Shown: positions 1 to 6,390 of the stretch, piece by piece
How positions within the stretch are numbered: the first letter of the stretch is position 1
How the letters are laid out: each line of letters begins with the position of its first letter
Assembly: GCA_964519615.1 (NCBI GenBank)
Contig: CAZFIM010000079.1
Location: 1-10,383 of the forward strand
Reading direction: 5' to 3'
Length of the DNA stretch: 10,383 nucleotides
Source of the DNA: CAZFIM01 sp964519615
Lineage (GTDB): Bacteria; Chloroflexota; Dehalococcoidia; GIF9; UBA5629
The notes under the pieces: generated by a model
Seen by the model: the letters and a program-made list of their open reading frames with translations, nothing else
Told to the model about the DNA's origin: nothing
The model's database searches: none
Made by a program: the position numbers and the translations under genes

Positions 1-33
1 AGTCCGCTGCTCTACCGGCTGAGCTACCTCGGC
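1..33 (-). tRNA. tRNA, 5' half, cut by the window edge
   Basis: Read on the minus strand from base 33, the sequence gives acceptor arm GCCGAGG, then TA, D-arm GCTC-AGCCGGTA-GAGC, one base, anticodon stem GCGGA and the first two loop bases CT (positions 32-33). The window ends just before the anticodon, so the isotype cannot be read. The D-arm is canonical, and a strong promoter lies at the expected distance upstream, which supports a functional tRNA gene continuing beyond the left edge. Confidence 0.88.
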
Positions 34-42
34 GCGGAGTTT

Positions 43-71
43 ATTGTAGCTGTAAACGATAGGAGTGTCAA
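43..71 (-). promoter_or_regulatory. promoter of the partial tRNA
   Basis: On the minus strand a perfect -35 TTGACA (71-66) is separated by 17 bases from a -10 TACAAT (48-43). Transcription would start near base 36, a few bases before the tRNA 5' end at 33. The layout is that of a strong housekeeping sigma-factor promoter. Confidence 0.8.
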
Positions 72-95
72 CTGAAACAGAGAAATAAGTTGACA
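66..95. repeat. inverted repeat joining two divergent -35-like boxes
   Basis: TGTCAACT (66-73) and AGTTGACA (88-95) are perfect 8-bp arms around a 14-base spacer. The left arm contains the -35 box of the tRNA promoter. The right arm contains TTGACA reading in the opposite direction, but no good -10 lies 16-18 bases beyond it. It may be an operator or a relic divergent promoter. Confidence 0.5.
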
Positions 96-148
96 TAATA
101 GTTATCACAGGGCTGCATCATTTCCGCTGCAGCCGCATCAGGCGTTAT

Positions 149-178
149 TTGCGTACGGGGTGTGTATTCAACTATTAT
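149..178 (+). promoter_or_regulatory. candidate promoter for the lipoprotein gene
   Basis: TTGCGT (149-154), an 18-base spacer and TATTAT (173-178) resemble a housekeeping promoter. Transcription would start near 185, leaving a leader of about 45 bases before the chosen ATG at 231. The -35 matches consensus at four of six bases, so the call is moderate. Confidence 0.45.
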
Positions 179-230
179 TATACGATCCTGTATAACAGGG
201 AAAATGAGTAACATGCAATCGAGGTTATCT

Positions 231-851
231 ATGAAGCGCTTAATAATCTTCTGCGGTGTGCTGATATGCCTTGCGGCACTGCCGGTATTTAACGGGTGTG
301 AGAACAGCGCGGGCAAGCATTATGAATATACCTTGCCGGAAGCACAAAAGCCGCTGCCGGAGCCTTCTCAAGAAACGCTGGAGCGGTCCGGGGTATATAC
401 AAACGATGAATATGGGTTCAGCTTCAATTACACTGAAGATTTTGCGCCGGCGGACAATGCGGAAGGGAAAATCGTGGTGCTCTACGGACCGCTGTGTGAA
501 GAGATGGCCTATACCATCCATATATTCTTGATGGCCGAGCAGTCAGACGGCCGTTTTACCCTGGCCGATTATGCGGGCATCGGTAGAGACTCCGCCGCCT
601 TCAACCTTCCCGATTTTGTTTTGCTCGATGAGTATGTCACCACTGTGGCAGGCGTGCCTGCCGTTGTGCAGGTAGACAGATACACCCATACGGTAAAGGA
701 CCGGGAAATGCAGCTGCAGGAGATGATCGTCTCATTCATGAGAGGCGATACGTACTATGCTATGAAATACAGCTGTAATAGAGAGTTCTTTGATGAATAT
801 GCGGAAGCGTTCTATCTTGCCCTTGATACGCTGACTTTTTCACAAAACTGA
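231..851 (+). CDS. secreted lipoprotein with PsbP/DcrB-like domain
   Basis: The product is a 206-residue predicted lipoprotein. I chose ATG 231 because GAGG lies 6 bases upstream and the protein then opens with a clean lipoprotein signal: MKRL, a hydrophobic stretch to about residue 19, and FNGC with Cys23 as the likely lipid-attachment residue. A longer reading from 162 would place about 23 extra residues before the signal. After a low-complexity linker rich in Pro and Glu (about residues 30-50) comes a globular domain opening with YTNDEYGFSFNYTEDF. This resembles the start of the PsbP/Mog1/DcrB-like fold found in many small surface lipoproteins. No catalytic motif is visible, and the role (surface binding or stress-related) is not known. 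It stands alone between the tRNA and the archaellin gene. The signal is firmly supported; the fold assignment is an inference from pattern. Confidence 0.82.
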   Translation: MKRLIIFCGVLICLAALPVFNGCENSAGKHYEYTLPEAQKPLPEPSQETLERSGVYTNDEYGFSFNYTEDFAPADNAEGKIVVLYGPLCEEMAYTIHIFLMAEQSDGRFTLADYAGIGRDSAAFNLPDFVLLDEYVTTVAGVPAVVQVDRYTHTVKDREMQLQEMIVSFMRGDTYYAMKYSCNREFFDEYAEAFYLALDTLTFSQN

Positions 852-1014
852 CCTTCACGCATCCTCACCGTCTTTTCAGCCCTCTTTCTTGCGCATGACT
901 ATTTTTTGCGTTTCTGCCCTTTTGCAGCCTTTACATACTCTCCCGCGAGTATCAATTTGGGACTAAAGTAATAGAAATAATGTTACTTACGGGGGATGTG
1001 AAAGGTACCGGGTG

Positions 1015-1040
1015 ATTATTATACTTGTTGCGATAATAAT
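1015..1040 (+). promoter_or_regulatory. inverted repeat over a -10-like box (possible operator)
   Basis: ATTATTAT (1015-1022) and ATAATAAT (1033-1040) are perfect 8-bp arms with a 10-base spacer. They overlap TATACT (1020-1025), a good -10 box. The -35 position holds only a weak match (TGTGAA at 997). A start near 1032 would give a leader of about 135 bases before archaellin. A factor bound here would block the promoter. This is inferred only from the pattern. Confidence 0.35.
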
Positions 1041-1066
1041 AAAACCTGTTAATAGAGGAGAGGCCT

Positions 1067-1093
1067 ATGAGAAAACTATCTGACGGTTGCTGA
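1067..1093 (+). CDS. possible 8-residue leader peptide upstream of archaellin
   Basis: ATG at 1067 opens an 8-codon frame, MRKLSDGC, ending in TGA at 1091-1093. A strong purine tract, GAGGAGAGG, ends two bases before the ATG. The peptide stops just before a 7-bp palindrome (1094-1108) and 73 bases before the archaellin start. It could be a regulatory upstream ORF or the decayed start of a lost gene. No repeated regulatory codon is present in the peptide. Confidence 0.25.
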   Translation: MRKLSDGC

Positions 1094-1108
1094 ATTATCC
1101 GGGATAAT
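1094..1108. repeat. 7-bp palindrome in the archaellin leader
   Basis: ATTATCC (1094-1100) and GGATAAT (1102-1108) flank a single G. It could be a protein-binding site. As RNA hairpin arms only one base apart they would have to open partly. A related sequence (GGATAATT/AATTATCC) occurs as an inverted repeat at 10268-10292. Confidence 0.35.
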
Positions 1109-1166
1109 CAGAATCTTCATCGTTGATATAAACAGTCGAACCAGAATTTTTTTACAGGAGGGCATT

Positions 1167-1763
1167 ATGTTTAATGCGTTTTATAAACTACTCAAGAGAG
1201 GGCATAAAGACCAGAAAGGTATAACCGGTCTGGAAACAGCCATCATCCTCATTGCCTTTGTGACGGTTGCGGCCGTATTCGGCTATGCGGTGCTGTCAGC
1301 GGGTATATTCTCCGCCGAGAAAGGCAAAGAGACCGTATATCTCGGCCTTAAAGAGGCCAAAAGTACAATGGAGCTCAAGGGCAGTATCATCGCTCTTGGC
1401 GATAACGTAACCAATCCGCCGACCTATGTGGCTACGGTAGTATTTACAGTGGGCAATGCGGTAGCAGGTGAGCCGATAGACCTCACTCCTCCGCCGAACA
1501 ACAAAACGGTGCTTGCCTACATAGACAGTCATATCTACGAGAATAACAAGATCTGGACCTGTCAATTCGTAGGCGATAATGACGGCGATACTCTTCTGGA
1601 GGTCGGCGAGAAAGCGGAGATTACCGTAGACCTTTCCGATCTGACAGATAAAATTCAGGCTAATACCAAGTTCACCATTGAGTTCAAACCGCCTGCAGGT
1701 TCTACGGTAATATTTGAAAGAACCGTACCTGCCAATGTAGACAAAGTTATGGACCTCTATTAA
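1167..1763 (+). CDS. archaellin-like type IV pilin
   Basis: The 198-residue protein is an archaellin-type structural pilin. AGGAGGG (1156-1162) sits just upstream of ATG 1167. Residues 1-18 form a short charged leader ending in K17-G18. The expected class III prepilin cleavage lies after G18, giving a mature start ITGLETAIIL with Glu at mature position 5. A hydrophobic helix rich in Ala, Val and Ile runs to about residue 50 and continues as an amphipathic segment, the assembly core of archaellins and type IV pilins. The rest (about residues 70-198) is beta-rich and holds an acidic loop, GDNDGDTLLEVGEK, that could bind a cation. Length and N-terminus match archaellins, and the GLE-AIILIAF-VAAVF pattern is close to archaeal ones. 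No archaellum motor, membrane or accessory genes are beside it here. Either those are elsewhere or the pilin serves another filament. Confidence 0.87.
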   Translation: MFNAFYKLLKRGHKDQKGITGLETAIILIAFVTVAAVFGYAVLSAGIFSAEKGKETVYLGLKEAKSTMELKGSIIALGDNVTNPPTYVATVVFTVGNAVAGEPIDLTPPPNNKTVLAYIDSHIYENNKIWTCQFVGDNDGDTLLEVGEKAEITVDLSDLTDKIQANTKFTIEFKPPAGSTVIFERTVPANVDKVMDLY

Positions 1764-1785
1764 ATACTGAAAGCAAGAAACGGGA

Positions 1786-1810
1786 TACCGGTTAGCCTCT
1801 TAAACCGGTA
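1786..1810 (+). repeat. hairpin downstream of archaellin
   Basis: TACCGGTT (1786-1793) and AACCGGTA (1803-1810) form a perfect 8-bp stem around a 9-base loop, 23 bases after the archaellin stop. No T-tract follows directly. It may protect the mRNA 3' end together with the terminator just downstream. Confidence 0.5.
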
Positions 1811-1813
1811 ACT

Positions 1814-1863
1814 ACCGGCGGCCGGCCTGCTAAAAAAGCATCAGCAGCGGCCGCCGGTCTTTT
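1814..1863 (+). terminator. strong intrinsic terminator after archaellin
   Basis: ACCGGCGGCCG (1814-1824) pairs perfectly with CGGCCGCCGGT (1848-1858). CTGCT (1827-1831) with AGCAG (1843-1847) extends the stem inward, and TCTTTTA follows. It ends the archaellin transcript. Because the stem is symmetric it may also stop pyrE transcripts arriving from the other side, although the T-tract is better on the plus strand. Confidence 0.8.
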
Positions 1864-1897
1864 ATACATCACAGAAACGCAAGGAAAAACTACGTTG

Positions 1898-2461
1898 TCA
1901 TTGCCCGCCCGGACGCGTAAGCGGGATTCCTTTTTTGCACAGGGGGCACTCAGCCGGGTCATAGGCAGGCGTCACCGCTTTCAGACAGCTGAAGAGCGGT
2001 ATATCTACTGCCAGCCCTTTCTCCGTTCTATCCACCAGTATGCCTATCCCCACAATATCCCCGCCCAGCTTCTGTACCGCTCTGACCACTTCCATTATGG
2101 AGCCGCCGGTGGTAAGGATATCGTCTACTATAAGCACGCGCTCTTTCGGCTTGATGGTAAATCCGCGCCGGAAAACGCGTTCACTGCCTTCTTTCTCAGC
2201 AAAGAAGCCCCTCAATCCCATCTGGCGTGCCACTTCATAGGCCAGGATAACGCCGCCGGTTGTCGGCCCCACCACCACCTCCACACCTTTGCCGGCGTAG
2301 TGGCGGGTGATAAGGCCGCACAGCTTCTCCGTATAACGCGGGTACTGCAGGATCTTGAACTTCTCCCAGTACATGGGAGAGTGCAGGCCGGAGGTAAGCA
2401 GAAAGTGTCCCTCCAGCAGCGCGCCCGCTTCTTTGAATAGAGAGGTTATTTCATCTGACAT
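1898..2461 (-). CDS. pyrE: orotate phosphoribosyltransferase
   Basis: The 187-residue enzyme joins orotate and PRPP to give orotidine 5'-phosphate and pyrophosphate, the fifth step of pyrimidine synthesis, in the cytosol. The PRPP-binding signature VLIVDDILTTGGS is at residues 109-121, preceded by the VVGPTTGG loop (63-70) and the catalytic-loop region with AEKEGSERVFRRGF (88-101). The C-terminus CPLCKKGIPL (172-181) with a Cys-x2-Cys is typical of one bacterial and archaeal branch of the family. I chose the ATG at 2461 because GGGAAG lies 5 bases upstream and the protein then begins MSDEITSLF. An upstream in-frame ATG at 2497 overlaps the end of lepB and has no ribosome binding site. It lies 19 bases after lepB and is probably co-transcribed with it. 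Confidence 0.96.
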   Translation of the reverse strand: MSDEITSLFKEAGALLEGHFLLTSGLHSPMYWEKFKILQYPRYTEKLCGLITRHYAGKGVEVVVGPTTGGVILAYEVARQMGLRGFFAEKEGSERVFRRGFTIKPKERVLIVDDILTTGGSIMEVVRAVQKLGGDIVGIGILVDRTEKGLAVDIPLFSCLKAVTPAYDPAECPLCKKGIPLTRPGGQ

Positions 2462-2480
2462 TGCGCTTCCCGGATAATTA

Positions 2481-3029
2481 TTATTGTGCGGCGGCATTAA
2501 CTACACGCCCGTTCTGGTTAAAGGCATAATGGGTGATGGGATGCAGCCGTTCGAAAGGCCAGTAGATAACCCATGCTTTACCGATGATATTATCCTCCGG
2601 CAGCAGCCAGCCGTTGTGGGAATCCGCGCTGTTATTGCGGTTATCCCCCAGAACGAAATACTGATCTTCAGGCAGCGTTTGCTGCGGGTATTCATATTCG
2701 GGACGTTCGTTCAGGTACGGCTCCTCCAGCGGGCTGCCGTTTATATAGACCGTTCCGTCCCTGACCTCTACCGTTTCACCGGGGAGAGCGATCACCCTTT
2801 TTATCAGGTCGGTACCAGAATCCCTCGGGGAGTGGAATACGATAACGTCTCCCCGCTCCGGAGGTGACGTCTGGTAGGAGAGCTTGCTGACAATGATGCG
2901 GTCGCCGTGCTCTACATTGGGATGCATGCATATGCCGAATACCTCGAGGTTGGCCATGGTGAACTGAAGACAAAAAAATACCAGGATCGAAATGATGATG
3001 GTTATAATGATATCTCTTATGAAGGTCAT
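2481..3029 (-). CDS. lepB: signal peptidase I with Cys at the nucleophile position
   Basis: The 182-residue membrane enzyme would cut signal peptides from exported proteins outside the membrane. One N-terminal helix (about residues 7-25) anchors it. Box C-D is intact: RGDVIVFHSP (59-68) and LIKRVIALPGE (75-85), with the general-base Lys77. Box E reads GDNRNNSADSH (128-138), where Arg is usual at the last position. The active-site box normally reads Gly-x-Ser-Met-x-Pro. Here it is GICMHPN (32-38), so Cys34, codon TGC at bases 2930-2928, replaces the catalytic Ser. All other key residues are kept, so this looks like a cysteine variant rather than a decayed gene. It is first in an operon with pyrE. 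GGAG lies about 8 bases before the ATG at 3029. Confidence 0.9.
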   Translation of the reverse strand: MTFIRDIIITIIISILVFFCLQFTMANLEVFGICMHPNVEHGDRIIVSKLSYQTSPPERGDVIVFHSPRDSGTDLIKRVIALPGETVEVRDGTVYINGSPLEEPYLNERPEYEYPQQTLPEDQYFVLGDNRNNSADSHNGWLLPEDNIIGKAWVIYWPFERLHPITHYAFNQNGRVVNAAAQ

Positions 3030-3057
3030 AGTATCTCCGCTTTTTCGGCTGCTCTCT

Positions 3058-3090
3058 ATTATATGATATATTTGTTTTCCGTGCTATCAA
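3058..3090 (-). promoter_or_regulatory. promoter of lepB-pyrE
   Basis: On the minus strand TTGATA (3090-3085) is followed after 16 bases by TATCAT (3068-3063). A second, perfect TATAAT overlaps at 3063-3058 but has no good -35. Either gives a short leader before the lepB ATG at 3029. Which -10 is used cannot be settled from sequence. Confidence 0.5.
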
Positions 3091-3171
3091 TAAGGTAAAC
3101 GCAGCGGCCGTCACTTCTGTTTACAGCGGTGTGCAGGCAGGCGGAGCAGATAATTCTCCGGGGTCATGTAA

Positions 3172-3201
3172 TTTGAGTTATCAAACTCAAACAAGTATAC
3201 T
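3172..3201 (+). promoter_or_regulatory. riboflavin operon promoter with operator-like repeat
   Basis: TTGAGT (3173-3178), 17 bases, then TATACT (3196-3201) is a strong promoter with an ideal spacer. A perfect 8-bp inverted repeat, TTTGAGTT (3172-3179) and AACTCAAA (3184-3191), covers the -35 box and spacer, where a repressor would be expected to sit. The start would be near 3208, 185 bases before ribD. Confidence 0.7.
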
Positions 3202-3207
3202 GGTTTA

Positions 3208-3332
3208 AACAAGCAAATGACCGTCCCTTAACATTACCTGATGCTGCTTGAGCAAGTGGACAAGTGTATCCCTGTTCGCTAAGATTTGTATGTGGGGTTG
3301 ATACGGGGAAGGAGGCATACTCCCCGTTTTTT
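3208..3332 (+). ncRNA. leader RNA / candidate attenuator upstream of ribD
   Basis: The predicted transcript from about 3208 to the terminator T-run at 3332 is about 125 bases and contains no convincing ORF. Its terminator 5' arm ACGGGGA (3303-3309) can pair either with TCCCCGT (3321-3327) to make the terminator, or with TCCCTGT (3269-3275), with one G-U pair, to make an antiterminator. That is the logic of a conditional attenuator ahead of the rib operon. I do not see the conserved blocks of an FMN riboswitch. It could also be an independent small RNA, since the terminator would release it. Confidence 0.45.
3303..3332 (+). terminator. intrinsic terminator in the rib leader
   Basis: ACGGGGA (3303-3309) and TCCCCGT (3321-3327) form a 7-bp stem with an 11-base loop containing AGGAGG. 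A run of six T (3327-3332) follows. It lies 60 bases upstream of ribD, after the predicted operon promoter, so read-through must occur for the rib genes to be expressed from that promoter. Confidence 0.75.
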
Positions 3333-3392
3333 AGTGTTTTGATAGATATAGCGGTAGATTGCCGGCGGTAACTTTGGTTCGGAGATACGAAT

Positions 3393-4505
3393 TTGGCTTT
3401 TCATGTTCAGTACATGGAATACGCGCTCTCACTGGCTGAGCTCTCCTTAGGATACACCAGCCCCAATCCGGCTGTGGGCGCGGTAGTGGTCAAGGACGGG
3501 GTGGTGGTGGGGATGGGGTACACCCAGCCGCCCGGCTCCGCCCATGCGGAAGTAGTTGCCTTGAACCAGGCACGGGAGAGGGCAAAAGACGCCACAATGT
3601 ACGTTATTCTGGAGCCCTGCTGCCACTACGGGCGCACACCTCCCTGTACGGAAGCAATTATCGCAGCAGGCATTTCCAGCGTTCATGTCGCTATGGTTGA
3701 TCCCAACCCGCTGGTTGCCGGCAAAGGCGTGGCGCGCCTGAAGGATGCCGGTATTAAAGTAATCATCGGGGAGTATGAGAATAAAGCCAGGCAGCTGAAC
3801 GAGAGCTATATCAAGTATATAACCACAGGCATACCTTATGTCACCGCTAAATTTGCCATGAGCCTTGACGGCAAGATAGCCACCAAAGACGGTGATTCAA
3901 AGTGGATCAGCGGAGAGGAATCACGCAAGTACGTCCATAGACTGAGGCAGCAGGTGGACGCTATTATGGTGGGTATAAATACCATTCTTGCTGATAATCC
4001 CAGGCTTTCTGCGCGCGGGTGCTGCGGCGGTAAAGGCGGCACGGTTATGCAGCAGCCGTTGAGGGTCATACTGGACGGCAGGGGCAGAATACCTCTTGAG
4101 TCAAAGGTATTTACCGAGCCGGGCAATACGCTGCTGGTGGTTGCCGGACAGCTTTCACCGCAGCGGGAGAAGGAATTGATTGGTGCCGGCGCGGAAATTT
4201 TAGCATTGGGTGCGGAAGGGGATATAATTAATCTGGAGCAGCTGCTTTCTGCACTGGGCAAGCGGCAGATTACCAGTATGCTGGTTGAGGGTGGAAGCCG
4301 TTTGCTGGGGGATCTTTTCGATAAAGGGCTGATCGATAAGGTGATGACCTTTGTCGCCCCCATAATTATCGGCGGCGGCCAGGCGTTGAGTGCGGTCGGC
4401 GGCAGCGGAGCCTCGCTGGTAGCAGAGGCGCTGCATTTGAAAAATGTCGAGATGCGTGCTTACGGAGATGACGTGCTTATTAGCGGGTACGTGAAGACAT
4501 ACTGA
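3393..4505 (+). CDS. ribD: bifunctional riboflavin deaminase/reductase RibD
   Basis: The 370-residue enzyme deaminates the pyrimidine from GTP cyclohydrolase II and then reduces its ribose side chain with NADPH, steps two and three of riboflavin synthesis. The N-terminal deaminase domain (1 to about 145) has SPNPAVGAVVV (23-33), zinc ligands His51 (in HAE, with Glu53 as proton shuttle), Cys76 and Cys85 in PCCHYGRTPPC. The reductase domain follows, with KFAMSLDGKIAT around residues 152-163, a GINTILADNPRL segment, and LVEGGSRLLGDLF near 310. The start is TTG 3393: GGAGA lies about 7 bases upstream, and the residues from there fit the family N-terminus. The next ATG (3414) has no ribosome binding site and would cut the first helix. 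ribE begins one base after its stop, so the two are translationally coupled. Confidence 0.97.
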   Translation: MAFHVQYMEYALSLAELSLGYTSPNPAVGAVVVKDGVVVGMGYTQPPGSAHAEVVALNQARERAKDATMYVILEPCCHYGRTPPCTEAIIAAGISSVHVAMVDPNPLVAGKGVARLKDAGIKVIIGEYENKARQLNESYIKYITTGIPYVTAKFAMSLDGKIATKDGDSKWISGEESRKYVHRLRQQVDAIMVGINTILADNPRLSARGCCGGKGGTVMQQPLRVILDGRGRIPLESKVFTEPGNTLLVVAGQLSPQREKELIGAGAEILALGAEGDIINLEQLLSALGKRQITSMLVEGGSRLLGDLFDKGLIDKVMTFVAPIIIGGGQALSAVGGSGASLVAEALHLKNVEMRAYGDDVLISGYVKTY

Positions 4506-4506
4506 C

Positions 4507-5127
4507 ATGTTTACGGGTATAGTCGAGGAAATAGGAGCAGTAAAAAATACCGCACCTGACAGCCTGCAGATAGGGGCGGAGAAGATATTTGATGATCTAA
4601 AGCCGGGTGACAGCGTTGCCGTGAACGGTATTTGTCTGACGGTGACCGTTATCTCACAGAATACCTTTAATGTGGATGTCATGCCGGAGACGCTCAGACG
4701 TACGGGATTGGGCAGGTTGAGGAGGGGCGATGCGGTCAATCTGGAACGTGCCATGCCGGCCGGGGGCCGCTTCGGCGGGCATTTTGTAGAAGGACATATC
4801 GATGACACGGGCAAGATACTTTCCTTAAGGCCGGAAGGAGACGCGGTTATTGCCAGAATCGCGGCTACCGCTCATGTACTGCGCTATATCGTAAACAAGG
4901 GATTTATCGCGGTTGACGGGGTAAGCCTGACGGTGGCGGACTATGACTCCTCCTCTTTCTCCGTATCTCTGGTGACCTTTACCAGGGAGAACACCATACT
5001 GGGAAAAGCAAAGCAGGGTGACAGCGTCAACCTGGAAGTTGATATAATGGCAAAATATATTGAGAAATACAGCCGGAAAGAGTCCAGCGGAATAACCGCG
5101 GAGTTTCTGGCAGAGCATAATTACTAG
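4507..5127 (+). CDS. ribE: riboflavin synthase alpha chain
   Basis: The 206-residue enzyme dismutates two 6,7-dimethyl-8-ribityllumazine molecules into riboflavin and the pyrimidine substrate of RibH. It opens with the hallmark MFTGIVEEIG and contains two similar lumazine-binding barrels. The first spans about 1-86 (GDSVAVNGICLTVT near 36-49). The second, from about 96, carries GGHFVEGHIDDTG and GFIAVDGVSLTV. This duplicated layout and the length match the family, which works as a trimer. ATG 4507 follows the ribD stop by one base, so it has no separate ribosome binding site and probably depends on coupling. ribBA starts 18 bases after its stop. In Bacillus naming this gene is also called ribE. 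Confidence 0.97.
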   Translation: MFTGIVEEIGAVKNTAPDSLQIGAEKIFDDLKPGDSVAVNGICLTVTVISQNTFNVDVMPETLRRTGLGRLRRGDAVNLERAMPAGGRFGGHFVEGHIDDTGKILSLRPEGDAVIARIAATAHVLRYIVNKGFIAVDGVSLTVADYDSSSFSVSLVTFTRENTILGKAKQGDSVNLEVDIMAKYIEKYSRKESSGITAEFLAEHNY

Positions 5128-5145
5128 GAATCGAGGTACTACCAA

Positions 5146-6366
5146 ATGGCGTTGGCGACAATTGAAGAAGCAATAGAGGATATCAAAGCCGGCAAGTGTC
5201 TTATCATCGTTGATGATGAGAATCGTGAAAACGAAGGCGATATTGCCATTGCTGCCGAGAAGGTAACGGCGGAAATAATCAATTTCATGGCAAAGGAAGG
5301 GCGCGGACTGGTCTGCATGCCCGTTAACGGTGAAAGACTGGACGAGCTGAAGATACCTATGATGGTGCAGGAGAACACCGAGCACTTTTCCACTGCCTTT
5401 ACCATCTCTGTAGAGGCAAAACACAAGGTGACCACCGGTATATCGGCGGCGGACCGTGCTGCGACGGTGAAAGCCATTATCGACCCGGCAACAAGGCCGG
5501 AAGACATTGCCCGTCCGGGGCATATGTTCCCCATCCGTGCCAGGAACGGAGGCGTGCTGGTGCGCGCCGGACATACGGAGGCTGTCGTAGACCTGTGCAG
5601 GCTGGCAGGACTTTACCCCGCCGGCGTGATTTGCGAGATTATGAATGAAGACGGCACCATGGCGCGCCTGCCGCAGTTGGAGCTCATCGCGGAGAAGTTC
5701 GGCCTTAAGATGGTGACGATAAAGGACCTTATCTCCTACCGCCGCAAGCATGAAAAGCTGGTGCGCAAGGTGGCGGAAGCCAACCTGCCTACACGCTACG
5801 GCGAGTTCAAGCTGATAGCTTATAAGAGCACGGTGGATCCGGATGAACATGTTGCGCTTATCAAGGGCGATATCATCAACGGCGACCCTGTGCTGGTGCG
5901 TGTGCACAGCGAATGTCTCACGGGAGATGTCTTCGGAAGCCTGCGCTGCGATTGCGGCGACCAGATTACGCTGGCCATGCACGATATCGCGCGGGAGGGG
6001 AGGGGGGTCTTTCTCTATATGAGGCAGGAGGGACGCGGCATAGGCCTGCACAACAAAGTGAAGGCCTATGAGCTGCAGGATCAGGGCATGGACACGGTGG
6101 AGGCCAATATAGCGCTCGGTTTCCCGCCGGACCTGAGAGACTACGGAATCGGCGCCCAAATTCTGGCGGACCTGGGGCTGAAAAATATCAGGCTGCTTAC
6201 CAATAATCCCAAGAAAGTGGTGGGGCTGGAGAGCTACGGGCTTAAGATAGTGGAGACGGTACCCCTTATCGTGAAGCCGACATCGTACAATATGCGCTAT
6301 CTTGAAACCAAGAAATCTAAAATGGGTCACCTGCTGGAGATTGAGAAAACCGGAAAGAAGTCATAA
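5146..6366 (+). CDS. ribBA: RibBA: DHBP synthase / GTP cyclohydrolase II
   Basis: The 406-residue fusion makes both precursors of riboflavin: 3,4-dihydroxy-2-butanone 4-phosphate from ribulose 5-phosphate, and the diaminopyrimidine from GTP. The DHBP synthase domain (1 to about 200) shows DDENRENEGD (23-32), which holds the acidic metal-binding loop, and RAGHTEA with His143. The GTP cyclohydrolase II domain (about 205-402) has the zinc cysteines Cys257, Cys268 and Cys270 in ECLTGDVFGSLRCDCG, the RQEGRGIGL loop, and LRDYGIGAQIL near the C-terminus. Both domains look complete, so both activities are expected. GAGG lies 9 bases before ATG 5146. It is third in the rib operon, 24 bases before ribH. 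Confidence 0.97.
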   Translation: MALATIEEAIEDIKAGKCLIIVDDENRENEGDIAIAAEKVTAEIINFMAKEGRGLVCMPVNGERLDELKIPMMVQENTEHFSTAFTISVEAKHKVTTGISAADRAATVKAIIDPATRPEDIARPGHMFPIRARNGGVLVRAGHTEAVVDLCRLAGLYPAGVICEIMNEDGTMARLPQLELIAEKFGLKMVTIKDLISYRRKHEKLVRKVAEANLPTRYGEFKLIAYKSTVDPDEHVALIKGDIINGDPVLVRVHSECLTGDVFGSLRCDCGDQITLAMHDIAREGRGVFLYMRQEGRGIGLHNKVKAYELQDQGMDTVEANIALGFPPDLRDYGIGAQILADLGLKNIRLLTNNPKKVVGLESYGLKIVETVPLIVKPTSYNMRYLETKKSKMGHLLEIEKTGKKS

Positions 6367-6390
6367 ATAATTAACCGGGAGGAAATGCTC

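Larger units (their letters stand above)
852..1166. other. 315-base intergenic region upstream of archaellin
   Basis: No gene of normal size lies here. No clear terminator follows the lipoprotein gene. The right half is AT-rich and holds a -10-like box inside an inverted repeat (1015-1040), a very short ORF with a good ribosome binding site (1067-1093) and a perfect 7-bp palindrome (1094-1108). Together these suggest a regulated leader for the archaellin gene. I looked for a c-di-GMP (GEMM) riboswitch core and found none. Confidence 0.5.

Noticed and set aside
162..230. Upstream start at 162 for the lipoprotein gene.
   Set aside because: It would put 23 residues before a clean lipoprotein signal and overlaps the predicted promoter; ATG 231 has the ribosome binding site.
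1895..2440. A 181-codon open frame on the plus strand opposite pyrE.
   Set aside because: pyrE on the minus strand has the PRPP motif and correct length; the opposite frame is a shadow of its codon pattern.
3362..3371. CCGGCGGTAA before ribD, resembling a piece of the FMN riboswitch (GACCGGCGGT).
   Set aside because: The other conserved FMN riboswitch blocks before and after it are missing, so the match is too short to mean anything alone.
4825..6330. A 501-codon open frame antisense to ribE and ribBA.
   Set aside because: It is rich in His, Arg and Gln with no motif, lies exactly opposite two certain genes with full family motifs, and has no start signals.
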